This document shows, one piece after another, positions 44,200 through 55,575 of a DNA stretch of 64,000 bases. Source of the DNA: Prosopocoilus inquinatus (taxonomy: Eukaryota; Arthropoda; Insecta; Coleoptera; Lucanidae); NCBI GenBank assembly GCA_036172665.1, contig JAYKNF010000013.1:2790001-2854000 (forward strand). The letters run 5' to 3'. Under the pieces are notes generated by a model, which searched no databases, was not told the DNA's origin, and was given only the letters and a program-made list of their open reading frames with translations. Position 1 is the stretch's first letter. Every line of letters begins with the position of its first letter. A program made the translations under genes and the position numbers.

Positions 44200-47022
44200 T
44201 TAGACCTTTCGCTTGATAGGCGACAATCCGGGTTTACGTTCGACGCGTCCGATTTCGATCATTGCAGCGCCATCTTCGATCGAAAAATCGAACCGACGCG
44301 ATTTTCCGTCGCCGCTCGGCGAGACCTTTCGTTTTATGCGCGACAACCCGGGTTTACATCCGACGCGTCCGATTTCGATCATTGCAGCGCCATGTTCGAT
44401 CGAAAAATCGAACCGACGCGATTTTCCGTCACCGCTCGGCGAGACCTTTCGTTTGATATGCGACAACCCGGGTTTACGTTCGACGCGTCCGATTTCGATC
44501 ATTGCAGCGCCATCTTCGATCGAAAAATCGAACCGACGCGATTTTCCGTCGCCGCTCGGCGAGACCTTTCGTTTGATGCGCGACAACCCGGGTTTAGGTT
44601 CGACGCGTCCAGTTTCGATCATTGCAGCGCCATCTTCGATCGAAAAATCGAACCGACGCGATTTTCCGTCGCCGCTCGGCGAGACCTTTCGTTTGATGCG
44701 CGACAACCCGGGTTTAGGTTCGACGCGTCCAGTTTCGATCATTGCAGCGCCATCTTCGATCGAAAAATCGAACCGACGCGATTTTCCGTCGCCGCTCGGC
44801 GAGACCTTTCGTTTGATGCGCGACAACCCGGGTTTACGTTCGATGCGTACAGTTTCGATCACTGCAGCGCCATCTTCAATCGAAAAATCGAACCGACGCG
44901 ATTTTCCGTCGCCGCTCGGCGAGACCTTTCGTTTGATGCGCGACAACCCGGGTTTACGTTCGACGCGTCCAATTTCGATCATTGCAGCGCCATCTTCGAT
45001 CGAAAAATAGAACCGACGCGATTTTCCGTCGCCGCTCGGCGAGACCTTTCGTTTGATACGCGACAACCCGGGTTTACGTTCGACGCGTCCGATTTCGATC
45101 ATTGCAGCGCCATCTTCCATCGAAAAATCGAACCGACGCGATTTTCCGTCGCCGCTCGGCGAGACCTTTCGTTTGATACGCGACAATCCGGGTTTACGTT
45201 CGACGCGTCCGATTTCGATCATTGCAGCGCCATCTTCGATCGAAAAATCGAACCGACGCGATTTTCCGTCGCCGCTCGGCGAGACCTTTCGTTTTGTGCG
45301 CGACAACCCGGGTTTACGTTCGACGCGTTCGATTTCGATCATTGCAGCGCCATCTTCGATCGAGAAATCGAACCGACGCGATTTTCCGTCGCCGCTCGGC
45401 GAGACCTTTCGTTTGATACGCGACAATCCGGGTTTACGTTCGACGCGTTCGATTTCGATCATTGCAGCGCCATCTTCGATCGAAAAATCGAACCGACGCG
45501 ATTTTCCGTCGCCGCTCGTCGAGACCTTTCGTTTGATACGCGACAACCCGGGTTTACGTTCGACGCGTCCGATTTCGATCATTGCAGCGCCATCTTCGAT
45601 CGAAAAATCGAACCGACGCGACTTTCCGTCGCCGCTCGGCGAGACCTTTCGTTTGATACGCGACAACCCAGGTTTACGTTCAACGCGTCCGATTTCGATC
45701 ATTGCAGCGCCATCTTCGATCGAAAAATCGAACCGACGCGATTTTCCGTCGCCGCTCGGCGAGACCTTTCGTTTGATGCGCGACAACCCGGGTTTACGTT
45801 CGACGCGTCCGATTTCGATCATTGCAGCGCCATCTTCGATCGAAAAATCGAACCGACGCGATTTTCCGTCGCCGCTCGGCGAGACCTTTCGTTTGATGCG
45901 CGACAACCCGGGTTTACGTTCGACGCGTCCGATTTCGATCATTGCAGCGCCATCTTCGATCGAAAAATCGAACCGACGCGATTTTCCGTCGCCGCTCGGC
46001 GAGACCTTTCGTTTGATACGCGACAATCCGGGTTTACGTTCGACGCGTTCGATTTCGATCATTGCAGCGCCATCTTCGATCGAAAAATCGAACCGACGCG
46101 ATTTTCCGTCGCCGCTCGGCGAGACCTTTCGTTTGATACGCGACAACCCGGGTTTACGTTCGACGCGTCCGATTTCGATCATTGCAGCGAAATCTTCGAT
46201 CGAAAAATCGAACCGACGCGATTTTCCGTCGCCGCTCGGCGAGACCTTTCGTTTGATATGCGACAACCCGGGTTTACGTTCGACGCGTCCGATTTCGATC
46301 ATTGCAGCGCCATCTTCGATCGAGAAATCGAACCGACGCGATTTTCCGTCGCCGCTCGGCGAGACCTTTCGTTTGATACGCGACAATCCGGGTTTACGTT
46401 CGACGCGTTCGATTTCGATCATTGCAGCGCCATCTTCGATCGAAAAATCGAACCGACGCGATTTTCCGTCGCCGCTCGGCGAGACCTTTCGTTTGATACG
46501 CGACAACCCGGGTTTACGTTCGACGCGTCCGATTTCGATCATTGCAGCGCCATCTTCGATCGAAAAATCGAACCGACGCGATTTTCCGTCGCCGTTCGGC
46601 GAGACCTTTCGTTTGATACGCGACAACCCGGGTTTACGTTCAACGCGTCCGATTTCGATCATTGCAGCGCCATCTTCCATCGAAAAATCGAACCGACGCG
46701 ATTTTCCGTCGCCGCTCGGCGAGACCTTTCGTTTGATGCGCGACAACCCGGGTTTACGTTCGACGCGTCCAGTTTCGATCATTGCAGCGCCATCTTCGAT
46801 CGAAAAATCGAACCGACGCGATTTTCCGTCGCCGCTCGGCGAGACCTTTCGTTTGATACGCGACAACCCGGGTTTACGTTCGACGCGTCCAGTTTCGATC
46901 ATTGCAGCGCCATCTTCGATCGAAAAATCGAACCGACGCGATTTTCCGTCGCCGCTCGGCGAGACCTTTCGTTTGATACGCGACAACCCGGGTTTACGTT
47001 CTACGCGACCGATTTCGATCAT
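44200..47022 (-). CDS. Hypothetical 940-aa repeat protein frame across the longest 120-bp array
   Basis: The minus frame starts at the ATG of the terminal partial monomer and reads 40-residue repeats. Key parts of each repeat are MIEIGRVERKPGLSRIKRKV, then SPSGDGKSRRFDFSIEDG. It stops at a TAA in the leader edge after PIKRKV. The repeat is basic, with KRKV and KSRR clusters reminiscent of nuclear localisation signals. Equivalent frames occupy all 22 arrays (for example 329-1351, 5618-8320, 10249-12351, 33716-35218, 58470-60653); only unit 15 is frameshifted. A TATATAAG box lies 48 nt upstream. The main caution is that 120 bp is a multiple of three, so any stop-free frame stays open; two + strand frames are also long. 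No homologous family is recognised. Confidence 0.2.
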   Translation of the reverse strand: MIEIGRVERKPGLSRIKRKVSPSGDGKSRRFDFSIEDGAAMIETGRVERKPGLSRIKRKVSPSGDGKSRRFDFSIEDGAAMIETGRVERKPGLSRIKRKVSPSGDGKSRRFDFSMEDGAAMIEIGRVERKPGLSRIKRKVSPNGDGKSRRFDFSIEDGAAMIEIGRVERKPGLSRIKRKVSPSGDGKSRRFDFSIEDGAAMIEIERVERKPGLSRIKRKVSPSGDGKSRRFDFSIEDGAAMIEIGRVERKPGLSHIKRKVSPSGDGKSRRFDFSIEDFAAMIEIGRVERKPGLSRIKRKVSPSGDGKSRRFDFSIEDGAAMIEIERVERKPGLSRIKRKVSPSGDGKSRRFDFSIEDGAAMIEIGRVERKPGLSRIKRKVSPSGDGKSRRFDFSIEDGAAMIEIGRVERKPGLSRIKRKVSPSGDGKSRRFDFSIEDGAAMIEIGRVERKPGLSRIKRKVSPSGDGKSRRFDFSIEDGAAMIEIGRVERKPGLSRIKRKVSTSGDGKSRRFDFSIEDGAAMIEIERVERKPGLSRIKRKVSPSGDGKSRRFDFSIEDGAAMIEIERVERKPGLSRTKRKVSPSGDGKSRRFDFSIEDGAAMIEIGRVERKPGLSRIKRKVSPSGDGKSRRFDFSMEDGAAMIEIGRVERKPGLSRIKRKVSPSGDGKSRRFYFSIEDGAAMIEIGRVERKPGLSRIKRKVSPSGDGKSRRFDFSIEDGAAVIETVRIERKPGLSRIKRKVSPSGDGKSRRFDFSIEDGAAMIETGRVEPKPGLSRIKRKVSPSGDGKSRRFDFSIEDGAAMIETGRVEPKPGLSRIKRKVSPSGDGKSRRFDFSIEDGAAMIEIGRVERKPGLSHIKRKVSPSGDGKSRRFDFSIEHGAAMIEIGRVGCKPGLSRIKRKVSPSGDGKSRRFDFSIEDGAAMIEIGRVERKPGLSPIKRKV

Positions 47023-47033
47023 TGCGGCGCCAT
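44204..47033 (+). repeat. 120-bp array, unit 16: 23 full monomers + terminal copy (longest)
   Basis: The head equals unit 12. Monomers 6-23 equal unit 3 monomers 6-22 plus an additional monomer at 46604-46723 carrying TTCAACGCG and CTTCCATCG. As in unit 3, a terminal-type trio lies inside the array (monomers 7-9). Confidence 0.97.
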
Positions 47034-48155
47034 AGGAACCCCTTAAGTACACTTTTCCGAGTTTCTTTTCTTATATATGACAAGTGGGATCCGCTACGCT
47101 CCGCCCACTTGTGGGTATGAACAGAGGCTTGTGTGGACAGAGGCTTTGTATAGACGGAGGTTTCGTTTGGACGGAAGAGGTGAAAGCGCTGCGCGCTGTT
47201 TGGGCCGCTAACCTTTGGGGGCTCGCGGCACCTAGGGACTTGGAAGAATGTTGGAAAACTTTAAGAATTGATTTTTCTAATTTTCGAAATTTTGAGTATT
47301 TTTCCCCAATTTTTTCAATTTTTCCGTTCTCCTAATTTATAAATTTTTTTTCGCCGTCTGGGTTGGCCTCGCTTGGGTTGGCGTCGGTTGGGTTCACCTT
47401 GAACAATTTTAGAACAGAAAGGGAAGGAAAGTTTAAGATAAAGTGAGAAAAATTGTTGGAAAACTTGAGAAATAGGTTTCCTTAATTTTTAGAATTTTTT
47501 CCATTTTTTTTCGATTTTTTTCAATTTTTTCTCGAAATTTACTACATTTTTCCCTAATTCTTTAAATTTTTTCGTTTTCTTTAAAATAAAATTTTTCTGT
47601 CATCTGGGTTGGCCTCGCTTGGGTTGGCGCCGTTTGAGTTGACCTTGAACAATTTAAAAAAAAGAGTTAAGGAATATGTAAGAGAAAGTGAGGAAAAATG
47701 TTTTAAAAAAGTTGTAAAACGTCAATAATCGGCTTCCTCTATTCTTAGAATTTTTTCCTATTTTTTTCGATTTTTTCAATTTTTTCCCGAAATTTTGAAT
47801 ATTTTTCCCCAATTTTTTCAATTTTTCCGTTCTCCTAATTTTTAAATTTTTTTTCGCCGTCTGGGTTGGCCTCGCTTGGGTTGGCGTCGGTTGGGTTGAC
47901 CTTGAACAATTTTCGAAAAAAAGTGAAGGAAAATGTAAGAAGTGATGAAATGTTTTAAAAAAGTTGGGAAACTTAAGAAATCCGTTTCCCTAATTTTTAG
48001 AATTCTTGTCGATTTTTCTCGATTTTTTTAAATTTCCCCCCGAAATTTTGAATATTTTTCCCCAATTTGTTCAATTTTTCCGTTCTCTTAATTTTTAATT
48101 TTTTAAAATTTTTATCGATTTTTTTCAATTTTTTCCCTTAAATTTCCCGCTTTAA

Positions 48156-50507
48156 TTGCCGGCCGGAGAGCGAACGAATCGACCTCCCCGCGCCCGCATT
48201 TTTTTTTTAATCACAAACGAACATCCAAAGCCTCCTTTATTCATCTATTTACGTAATATGTACGGTCGAAATTATGTTCGAACGCGTCCGCGCGGCGAAA
48301 GAGATCGCGTCGGCGGCTTTAGATTAGGTCACGTTCGACCGGCGGCGCACGTACTCCCTCCGCCGCCGGGCCGACTGCCGGCGTAACACGACACACGCGA
48401 AAGAGTTCGCGCGTCGCTTTCAGGTTAGATCACTGTCGATAGGCAGCACGCCCCCCCTCCCTTCCGACCACCGGTGCTCCGGCCCCACGACTGGCCGTAC
48501 AGATATATAATATTACATATGTCAAGTGTCAAGGTTTCCTTACTGCGCGTGTCGCGCGATCGTTGCCAACCAACCCTCGTCGATCCCATCTTTTACGCGG
48601 CGGCAAATTCAAATGAGCTCCGTCAAAATCTCGACGCGTTCGGTCGAGCGTACACGCGACAGCACAATGCAAATCGTGAAGAATTTAACCGGCAAAACGA
48701 CGCCGCCGCCGCCGCCGCGATCGTCTTATAACCTTTTTTCCGATTACCGGAGTAACATCGGAGAAATGGAATTTGGAGGTTTTCAGTTGTTTTTAACACT
48801 TACTTTTTTTCAGTGGAAACACTTTTTCACTGTTACACACGCGATCGTGTCACATTTTCGATATCGCCCCGTATATCTCTCGCCATGTGGTAAACGTTAC
48901 GTTCGTAAAGCTACTTTCTTCTACGTCGGAAAGAATTCGACGCGATCGATTTAGACCTTTCGTTTGATAGGCGACAATCCGGGTTTACGTTCGACGCGTC
49001 CGATTTCGATCATTGCAGCGCCATCTTCGATCGAAAAATCGAACCGACGCGATTTTCCGTCGCCGCTCGGCGAGACCTTTCGTTTGATCCGCGACAATCC
49101 GGGTTTACGATCGACGCGTTCGATTTCGATCATTGCAGCGCCATCTTCGATGGAAAAATCGAACCGACGCGATTTTCCGTCGCCGCTCGGCGAGACCTTT
49201 CGTTTGATACGCGACAACCCGGGTTTACGTTCGACGCGTCCGATTTCGATCATTGCAGCGCCATCTTCGATCGAAAAATCGAACCGACGCGATTTTCCGT
49301 CGCCGCTCGGCGAGACCTTTCGTTTGATACGCGACAACCCGGGTTTACGTTCTACGCGACCGATTTCGATCATTGCGGCGCCATAGGAACCCCTTAAGTA
49401 CACTTTTCCGAGTTTCTTTTCTTATATATGACAAGTGGGATCCGCTACGCTCCGCCCACTTGTGGGTATGAACAGAGGCTTGTGTGGACAGAGGCTTTGT
49501 ATAGACGGAGGTTTCGTTTGGACTGAAGAGGTGAGAGCGCTGCGCGCTGTTTGGGCCGCTAGCCTTTGGGGGCTCGCGGCACCTAGGGACTTGGAAGAAT
49601 GTTGGAAAACTTTAAGAATTGATTTTTCTAATTTTCGAAATTTTGAGTATTTTTCCCCAATTTTTTCAATTTTTCCGTTCTCCTAATTTATAAATTTTTT
49701 TTCGCCGTCTGGGTTGGCCTCGCTTGGGTTGGCGTCGGTTGGGTTCACCTTGAACAATTTTAGAACAGAAAGGGAAGGAAAGTTTAAGAAAAAGTGAGAA
49801 AAATTGTTGGAAAACTTGAGAAATAGGTTTCCTTAATTTTTAGAATTTTTTCCATTTTTTTTCGATTTTTTTCAATTTTTTCTCGAAATTTACTACATTT
49901 TTCCCTAATTCTTTAAATTTTTTCGTTTTCTTTAAAATAAAATTTTTCTGTCATCTGGGTTGGCCTCGCTTGGGTTGGCGCCGTTTGAGTTGACCTTGAA
50001 CAATTAAAAAAAAAAAGAGTTAAGGAATATGTAAGAGAAAGTGATGAAATGTTTTAAAAAAGTTGGGAAACTTAAGAAATCCGTTTCCCTAATTTTTAGA
50101 ATTCTTGTCGATTTTTCTCGATTTTTTTAAATTTCCCCCCGAAATTTTGAATATTTTTCCCCAATTTTTTCAATTTTTCCGTTCTCCTAATTTTTAAATT
50201 TTTTTTCGCCGTCTGGGTTGGCCTCGCTTGGGTTGGCGTCGGTTGGGTTGACCTTGAACAATTTTCGAAAAAAAGTGAAGGAAAATGTAAGAAGTGATGA
50301 AATGTTTTAAAAAAGTTGGGAAACTTAAGAAATCCGTTTCCCTAATTTTTAGAATTCTTGTCGATTTTTCTCGATTTTTTTAAATTTCCCCCCGAAATTT
50401 TGAATATTTTTCCCCAATTTGTTCAATTTTTCCGTTCTCTTAATTTTTAATTTTTTAAAATTTTTATCGATTTTTTTCAATTTTTTCCCTTAAATTTCCC
50501 GCTTTAA
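48156..50507 (+). repeat. Unit 17, minimal 3-monomer class
   Basis: A 48156-48954 (alpha), B 48955-49384, C/D 49385-50507. A modal 2352-bp unit with a private GGACTGAAG change in module C near 49523. Confidence 0.95.
48955..49384 (+). repeat. 120-bp array, unit 17: 3 full monomers + terminal copy
   Basis: Minimal array, same variants as unit 2. Confidence 0.97.
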
Positions 50508-52860
50508 TTGCCGGCCGGAGAGCGAACGAATCGACCTCCCCGCGCCCGCATTTTTTTTTTAATCACAAACGAACATCCAAAGCCTCCTTTATTCATCTAT
50601 TTACGTAATATGTACGGTCGAAATTATGTTCGAACGCGTCCGCGCGGCGAAAGAGATCGCGTCGGCGGCTTTAGATTAGGTCACGTTCGACCGGCGGCGC
50701 ACGTACTCCCTCCGCCGCCGGGCCGACTGCCGGCGTAACACGACACACGCGAAAGAGTTCGCGCGTCGCTCTCAGGTTAGATCACTGTCGATAGGCAGCA
50801 CGCCCCCCCTCCCTTCCGACCACCGGTGCTCCGGCCCCACGACTGGCCGTACAGATATATAATATTACATATGTCAAGTGTCAAGGTTTCCTTACTGCGC
50901 GTGTCGCGCGATCGTTGCCAACCAACCCTCGTCGATCCCATCTTTTACGCGGCGGCAAATTCAAATGAGCTCCGTCAAAATCTCGACGCGTTCGGTCGAG
51001 CGTACACGCGACAGCACAATGCAAATCGTGATGAATTTAACCGGCAAAACGACGCCGCCGCCGCCGCCGCGATCGTCTTATAACCTTTTTTCCGATTACC
51101 GGAGTAACATCGGAGAAATGGAATTTGGAGGTTTTCAGTTGTTTTTAACACTTACTTTTTTTCAGTGGAAACACTTTTTCACTGTTACACACGCGATCGT
51201 GTCACATTTTCGATATCGCCCCGTATATCTCTCGCCATGTGGTAAACGTTACGTTCGTAAAGCTACTTTCTTCTACGTCGGAAAGAATTCGACGCGATCG
51301 ATTTAGACCTTTCGTTTGATAGGCGACAATCCGGGTTTACGTTCGACGCGTCCGATTTCGATCATTGCAGCGCCATCTTCGATCGAAAAATCGAACCGAC
51401 GCGATTTTCCGTCGCCGCTCGGCGAGACCTTTCGTTTGATCCGCGACAATCCGGGTTTACGATCGACGCGTTCGATTTCGATCATTGCAGCGCCATCTTC
51501 GATGGAAAAATCGAACCGACGCGATTTTCCGTCGCCGCTCGGCGAGACCTTTCGTTTGATACGCGACAACCCGGGTTTACGTTCGACGCGTCCGATTTCG
51601 ATCATTGCAGCGCCATCTTCGATCGAAAAATCGAACCGACGCGATTTTCCGTCGCCGCTCGGCGAGACCTTTCGTTTGATACGCGACAACCCGGGTTTAC
51701 GTTCTACGCGACCGATTTCGATCATTGCGGCGCCATAGGAACCCCTTAAGTACACTTTTCCGAGTTTCTTTTCTTATATATGACAAGTGGGATCCGCTAC
51801 GCTCCGCCCACTTGTGGGTATGAACAGAGGCTTGTGTGGACAGAGGCTTTGTATAGACGGAGGTTTCGTTTGGACGGAAGAGGTGAGAGCGCTGCGCGCT
51901 GTTTGGGCCGCTAACCTTTGGGGGCTCGCGGCACCTAGGGACTTGGAAGAATGTTGGAAAACTTTAAGAATTGATTTTTCTAATTTTCGAAATTTTGAGT
52001 ATTTTTCCCCAATTTTTTCAATTTTTCCGTTCTCCTAATTTATAAATTTTTTTTCGCCGTCTGGGTTGGCCTCGCTTGGGTTGGCGTCGGTTGGGTTCAC
52101 CTTGAACAATTTTAGAACAGAAAGGGAAGGAAAGTTTAAGAAAAAGTGAGAAAAATTGTTGGAAAACTTGAGAAATAGGTTTCCTTAATTTTTAGAATTT
52201 TTTCCATTTTTTTTCGATTTTTTTCAATTTTTTCTCGAAATTTACTACATTTTTCCCTAATTCTTTAAATTTTTTCGTTTTCTTTAAAATAAAATTTTTC
52301 TGTCATCTGGGTTGGCCTCGCTTGGGTTGGCGCCGTTTGAGTTGACCTTGAACAATTAAAAAAAAAAAGAGTTAAGGAATATGTAAGAGAAAGTGAGGAA
52401 AAATGTTTTAAAAAAGTTGTAAAACGTCAATAATCGGCTTCCTCTATTCTTAGAATTTTTTCCTATTTTTTTCGATTTTTTCAATTTTTTCCCGAAATTT
52501 TGAATATTTTTCCCCAATTTTTTCAATTTTTCCGTTCTCCTAATTTTTAAATTTTTTTTCGCCGTCTGGGTTGGCCTCGCTTGGGTTGGCGTCGGTTGGG
52601 TTGACCTTGAACAATTTTCGAAAAAAAGTGAAGGAAAATGTAAAAAGTGATGAAATGTTTTAAAAAAGTTGGGAAACTTAAGAAATCCGTTTCCCTAATT
52701 TTTAGAATTCTTGTCGATTTTTCTCGATTTTCTTAAATTTCCCCCCGAAATTTTGAATATTTTTCCCCAATTTTTTCAATTTTTCCGTTCTCTTAATTTT
52801 TAATTTTTTAAAATTTTTATCGATTTTTTTCAATTTTTTCCCTTAAATTTCCCGCTTTAA
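50508..52860 (+). repeat. Unit 18, minimal 3-monomer class
   Basis: A 50508-51306 (alpha, with private CGTGATGAATTT near 51030), B 51307-51736, C/D 51737-52860. The second D monomer is of the GTAAAACGTCAATAATC type also seen in units 3, 4, 6, 16, 19 and 21. The third hairpin of module C has the CTAACC change. Confidence 0.95.
51307..51736 (+). repeat. 120-bp array, unit 18: 3 full monomers + terminal copy
   Basis: Minimal array, same variants as unit 2. Confidence 0.97.
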
Positions 52861-55575
52861 TTGCCGGCCGGAGAGCGAACGAATCGACCTCCCCGCGCTC
52901 GCATTTTTTTTTAATCACAAACGAACATCCAAAGCCTCCTTTATTCATCTATTTACGTAATATGTACGGTCGAAATTATGTTCGAACGCGTCCACGCGGC
53001 GAAAGAGATCGCGTCGGCGGCTTTAGATTAGGTCACGTTCGACCGGCGGCGCACGTACTCCCTCCGCCGCCGGGCCGACTGCGGGCGTAACACGACACAC
53101 GCGAAAGAGATCGCGCGTCGCTTTCAGGTTAGATCATTGTCGATAGTCAGCACGCCCCCCCTCCCTTCCGACCACCGGTGCTCCGGCCCCACGACTGGCC
53201 GTACAGATATATAATATTACATATGTCAAGTGTCAAGGTTTCCTTACTGCGCGTGTCGCGCGATCGTTGCCAACCAACCCTCGTCGATCCCATCTTTTAC
53301 GCGGCGGCAAATTCAAATGAGCTCCGTCAAAATCTCGACGCGTTCGGTCGAGCGTACACGCGACGGCACAATGCAAATCGTGAAGAATTTAACCGGCAAA
53401 ACGACGCCGCCGCCGCCGCCGCGATCGTCTTATAACCTTTTTTCCGATTACCGGAGTAACATCGGAGAAATGGAATTTGGAGGTTTTCAGTTGTTTTTAA
53501 CACTTACTTTTTTTCAGTGGAAACACTTTTTCACTGTTACACACGCGTTCGTGTCACATTTTCGATATCGCCCCGTATATCTCTCGCCATGTGGTAAACG
53601 TTACGTTCGTAAAGCTACTTTCTTCTACGTCGGAAAGAATTCGACGCGATCGATTTAGACCTTTCGTTTGATAGGCGGCGACAATCCGGGTTTACGTTCG
53701 ACGCGTCCGATTTCGATCATTGCAGCGCCATCTTCGATCGAAAAATCGAACCGACGCGATTTTCCGTCGCCGCTCGGCGAGACCTTTCGTTTGATCCGCG
53801 ACAATCCGGGTTTACGATCGACGCGTTCGATTTCGATCATTGCAGCGCCATCTTCGATGGAAAAATCGAACCGACGCGATTTTCCGTCGCCGCTCGGCGA
53901 GACCTTTCGTTTGATGCGCGACAACCCGGGTTTACGTTCGATGCGTACAGTTTCGATCATTGCAGCGCCATCTTCCATCGAAAAATAGAACCGACGCGAT
54001 TTTCCGTCGCCGCTCGGCGAGACCTTTCGTTTGATAAGCGACAACCCGGGTTTACGTTCGACGCGTCCAGTTTCGATCATTGCAGCGCCATCTTCGATCG
54101 AAGAATAGAACCGACGCGATTTTCCGTCGCCGCTCGGCGAGACCTTTCGTTTGATACGCGACAACCCGGGTTTACGTTCGACGCGTCCGATTTCGATCAT
54201 TGCAGCGCCATCTTCCATCGAAAAATCGAACCGACGCGATTTTCCGTCGCCGCTCGGCGAGACCTTTCGTTTGATACGCGACAATCCGGATTTACGTTCG
54301 ACGCGTCCGATTTCGATCATTGCAGCGCCATCTTCGATCGAAAAATCGAACCGACGCGATTTTCCGTCGCCGCTCGGCGAGACCTTTCGTTTGATACGCG
54401 ACAACCCGGGTTTACGTTCTACGCGACCGATTTCGATCATTGCGGCGCCATAGGAACCCCTTAAGTACACTTTTCCGAGTTTCTTTTCTTATATATGACA
54501 AGTGGGATCCGCTACGCTCCGCCAACTTGTGGGTATGAACAGAGGCTTGTGTGGACAGAGGCTTTGTATAGACGGAGGTTTCGTTTGGACGGAAGAGGTG
54601 AGAGCGCTGCGCGCTGTTTGGGCCGCTAGCCTTTGGGGGCTCGCGGCACCTAGGGACTTGGAAGAATGTTGGAAAACTTTAAGAATTGATTTTTCTAATT
54701 TTCGAAATTTTGAGTATTTTTCCCCAATTTTTTCAATTTTTCCGTTCTCCTAATTTATAAATTTTTTTTCGCCGTCTGGGTTGGCCTCGCTTGGGTTGGC
54801 GTCGGTTGGGTTCACCTTGAACAATTTTAGAACAGAAAGGGAAGGAAAGTTTAAGAAAAAGTGAGAAAAATTGTTGGAAAACTTGAGAAATAGGTTTCCT
54901 TAATTTTTAGAATTTTTTCCATTTTTTTTCGATTTTTTTCAATTTTTTCTCGAAATTTACTACATTTTTCCCTAATTCTTTAAATTTTTTCGTTTTCTTT
55001 AAAATAAAATTTTTCTGTCATCTGGGTTGGCCTCGCTTGGGTTGGCGCCGTTTGAGTTGACCTTGAACAATTAAAAAAAAAAAGAGTTAAGGAATATGTA
55101 AGAGAAAGTGAGGAAAAATGTTTTAAAAAAGTTGTAAAACGTCAATAATCGGCTTCCTCTATTCTTAGAATTTTTTCCTATTTTTTTCGATTTTTTCAAT
55201 TTTTTCCCGAAATTTTGAATATTTTTCCCCAATTTTTTCAATTTTTCCGTTCTCCTAATTTTTAAATTTTTTTTCGCCGTCTGGGTTGGCCTCGCTTGGG
55301 TTGGCGTCGGTTGGGTTGACCTTGAACAATTTTCGAAAAAAAGTGAAGGAAAATGTAAGAAGTGATGAAATGTTTTAAAAAAGTTAGGAAACTTAAGAAA
55401 TCCGTTTCCCTAATTTTTAGAATTCTTGTCGATTTTTCTCGATTTTTTTAAATTTCCCCCCGAAATTTTGAATATTTTTCCCCAATTTGTTCAATTTTTC
55501 CGTTCTCTTAATTTTTGATTTTTTTAAATTTTTATCGATTTTTTTCAATTTTTTCCCTTAAATTTCCCGCTTTAA
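52861..55575 (+). repeat. Unit 19, 6-monomer class with diverged array
   Basis: A 52861-53658 (mostly beta), B 53659-54451, C/D 54452-55575. A GGC-type triplet is inserted in the first B monomer near 53676. Two monomers carry the AATAGAAC variant. The first hairpin of module C has a C to A change in its right arm near 54523. Confidence 0.95.
53659..54451 (+). repeat. 120-bp array, unit 19: 6 full monomers + terminal copy
   Basis: The first monomer is 123 bp (ATAGGCGGCGACAA). Monomers 3 and 4 both carry an AATAGAAC variant and monomer 4 also GATAAGCG and GAAGAATAG. The most diverged of the short arrays. Confidence 0.97.

Larger units (their letters stand above)
43395..48155 (+). repeat. Unit 16, longest unit, 23 monomers
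   Basis: A 43395-44203 (gamma, as in unit 12), B 44204-47033, C/D 47034-48155. Monomers 6 to 23 follow the order of unit 3 monomers 6 to 22 with one extra monomer at 46604-46723. The first five monomers are of the unit 12 type. Confidence 0.95.

Noticed and set aside
44392..47046. 884-aa + strand frame (repeats of FDRKIEPTRFSVAARRDL)
   Set aside because: Open for the same periodicity reason; its start differs between units and the commonest polymorphisms are replacements (T/A, S/P).
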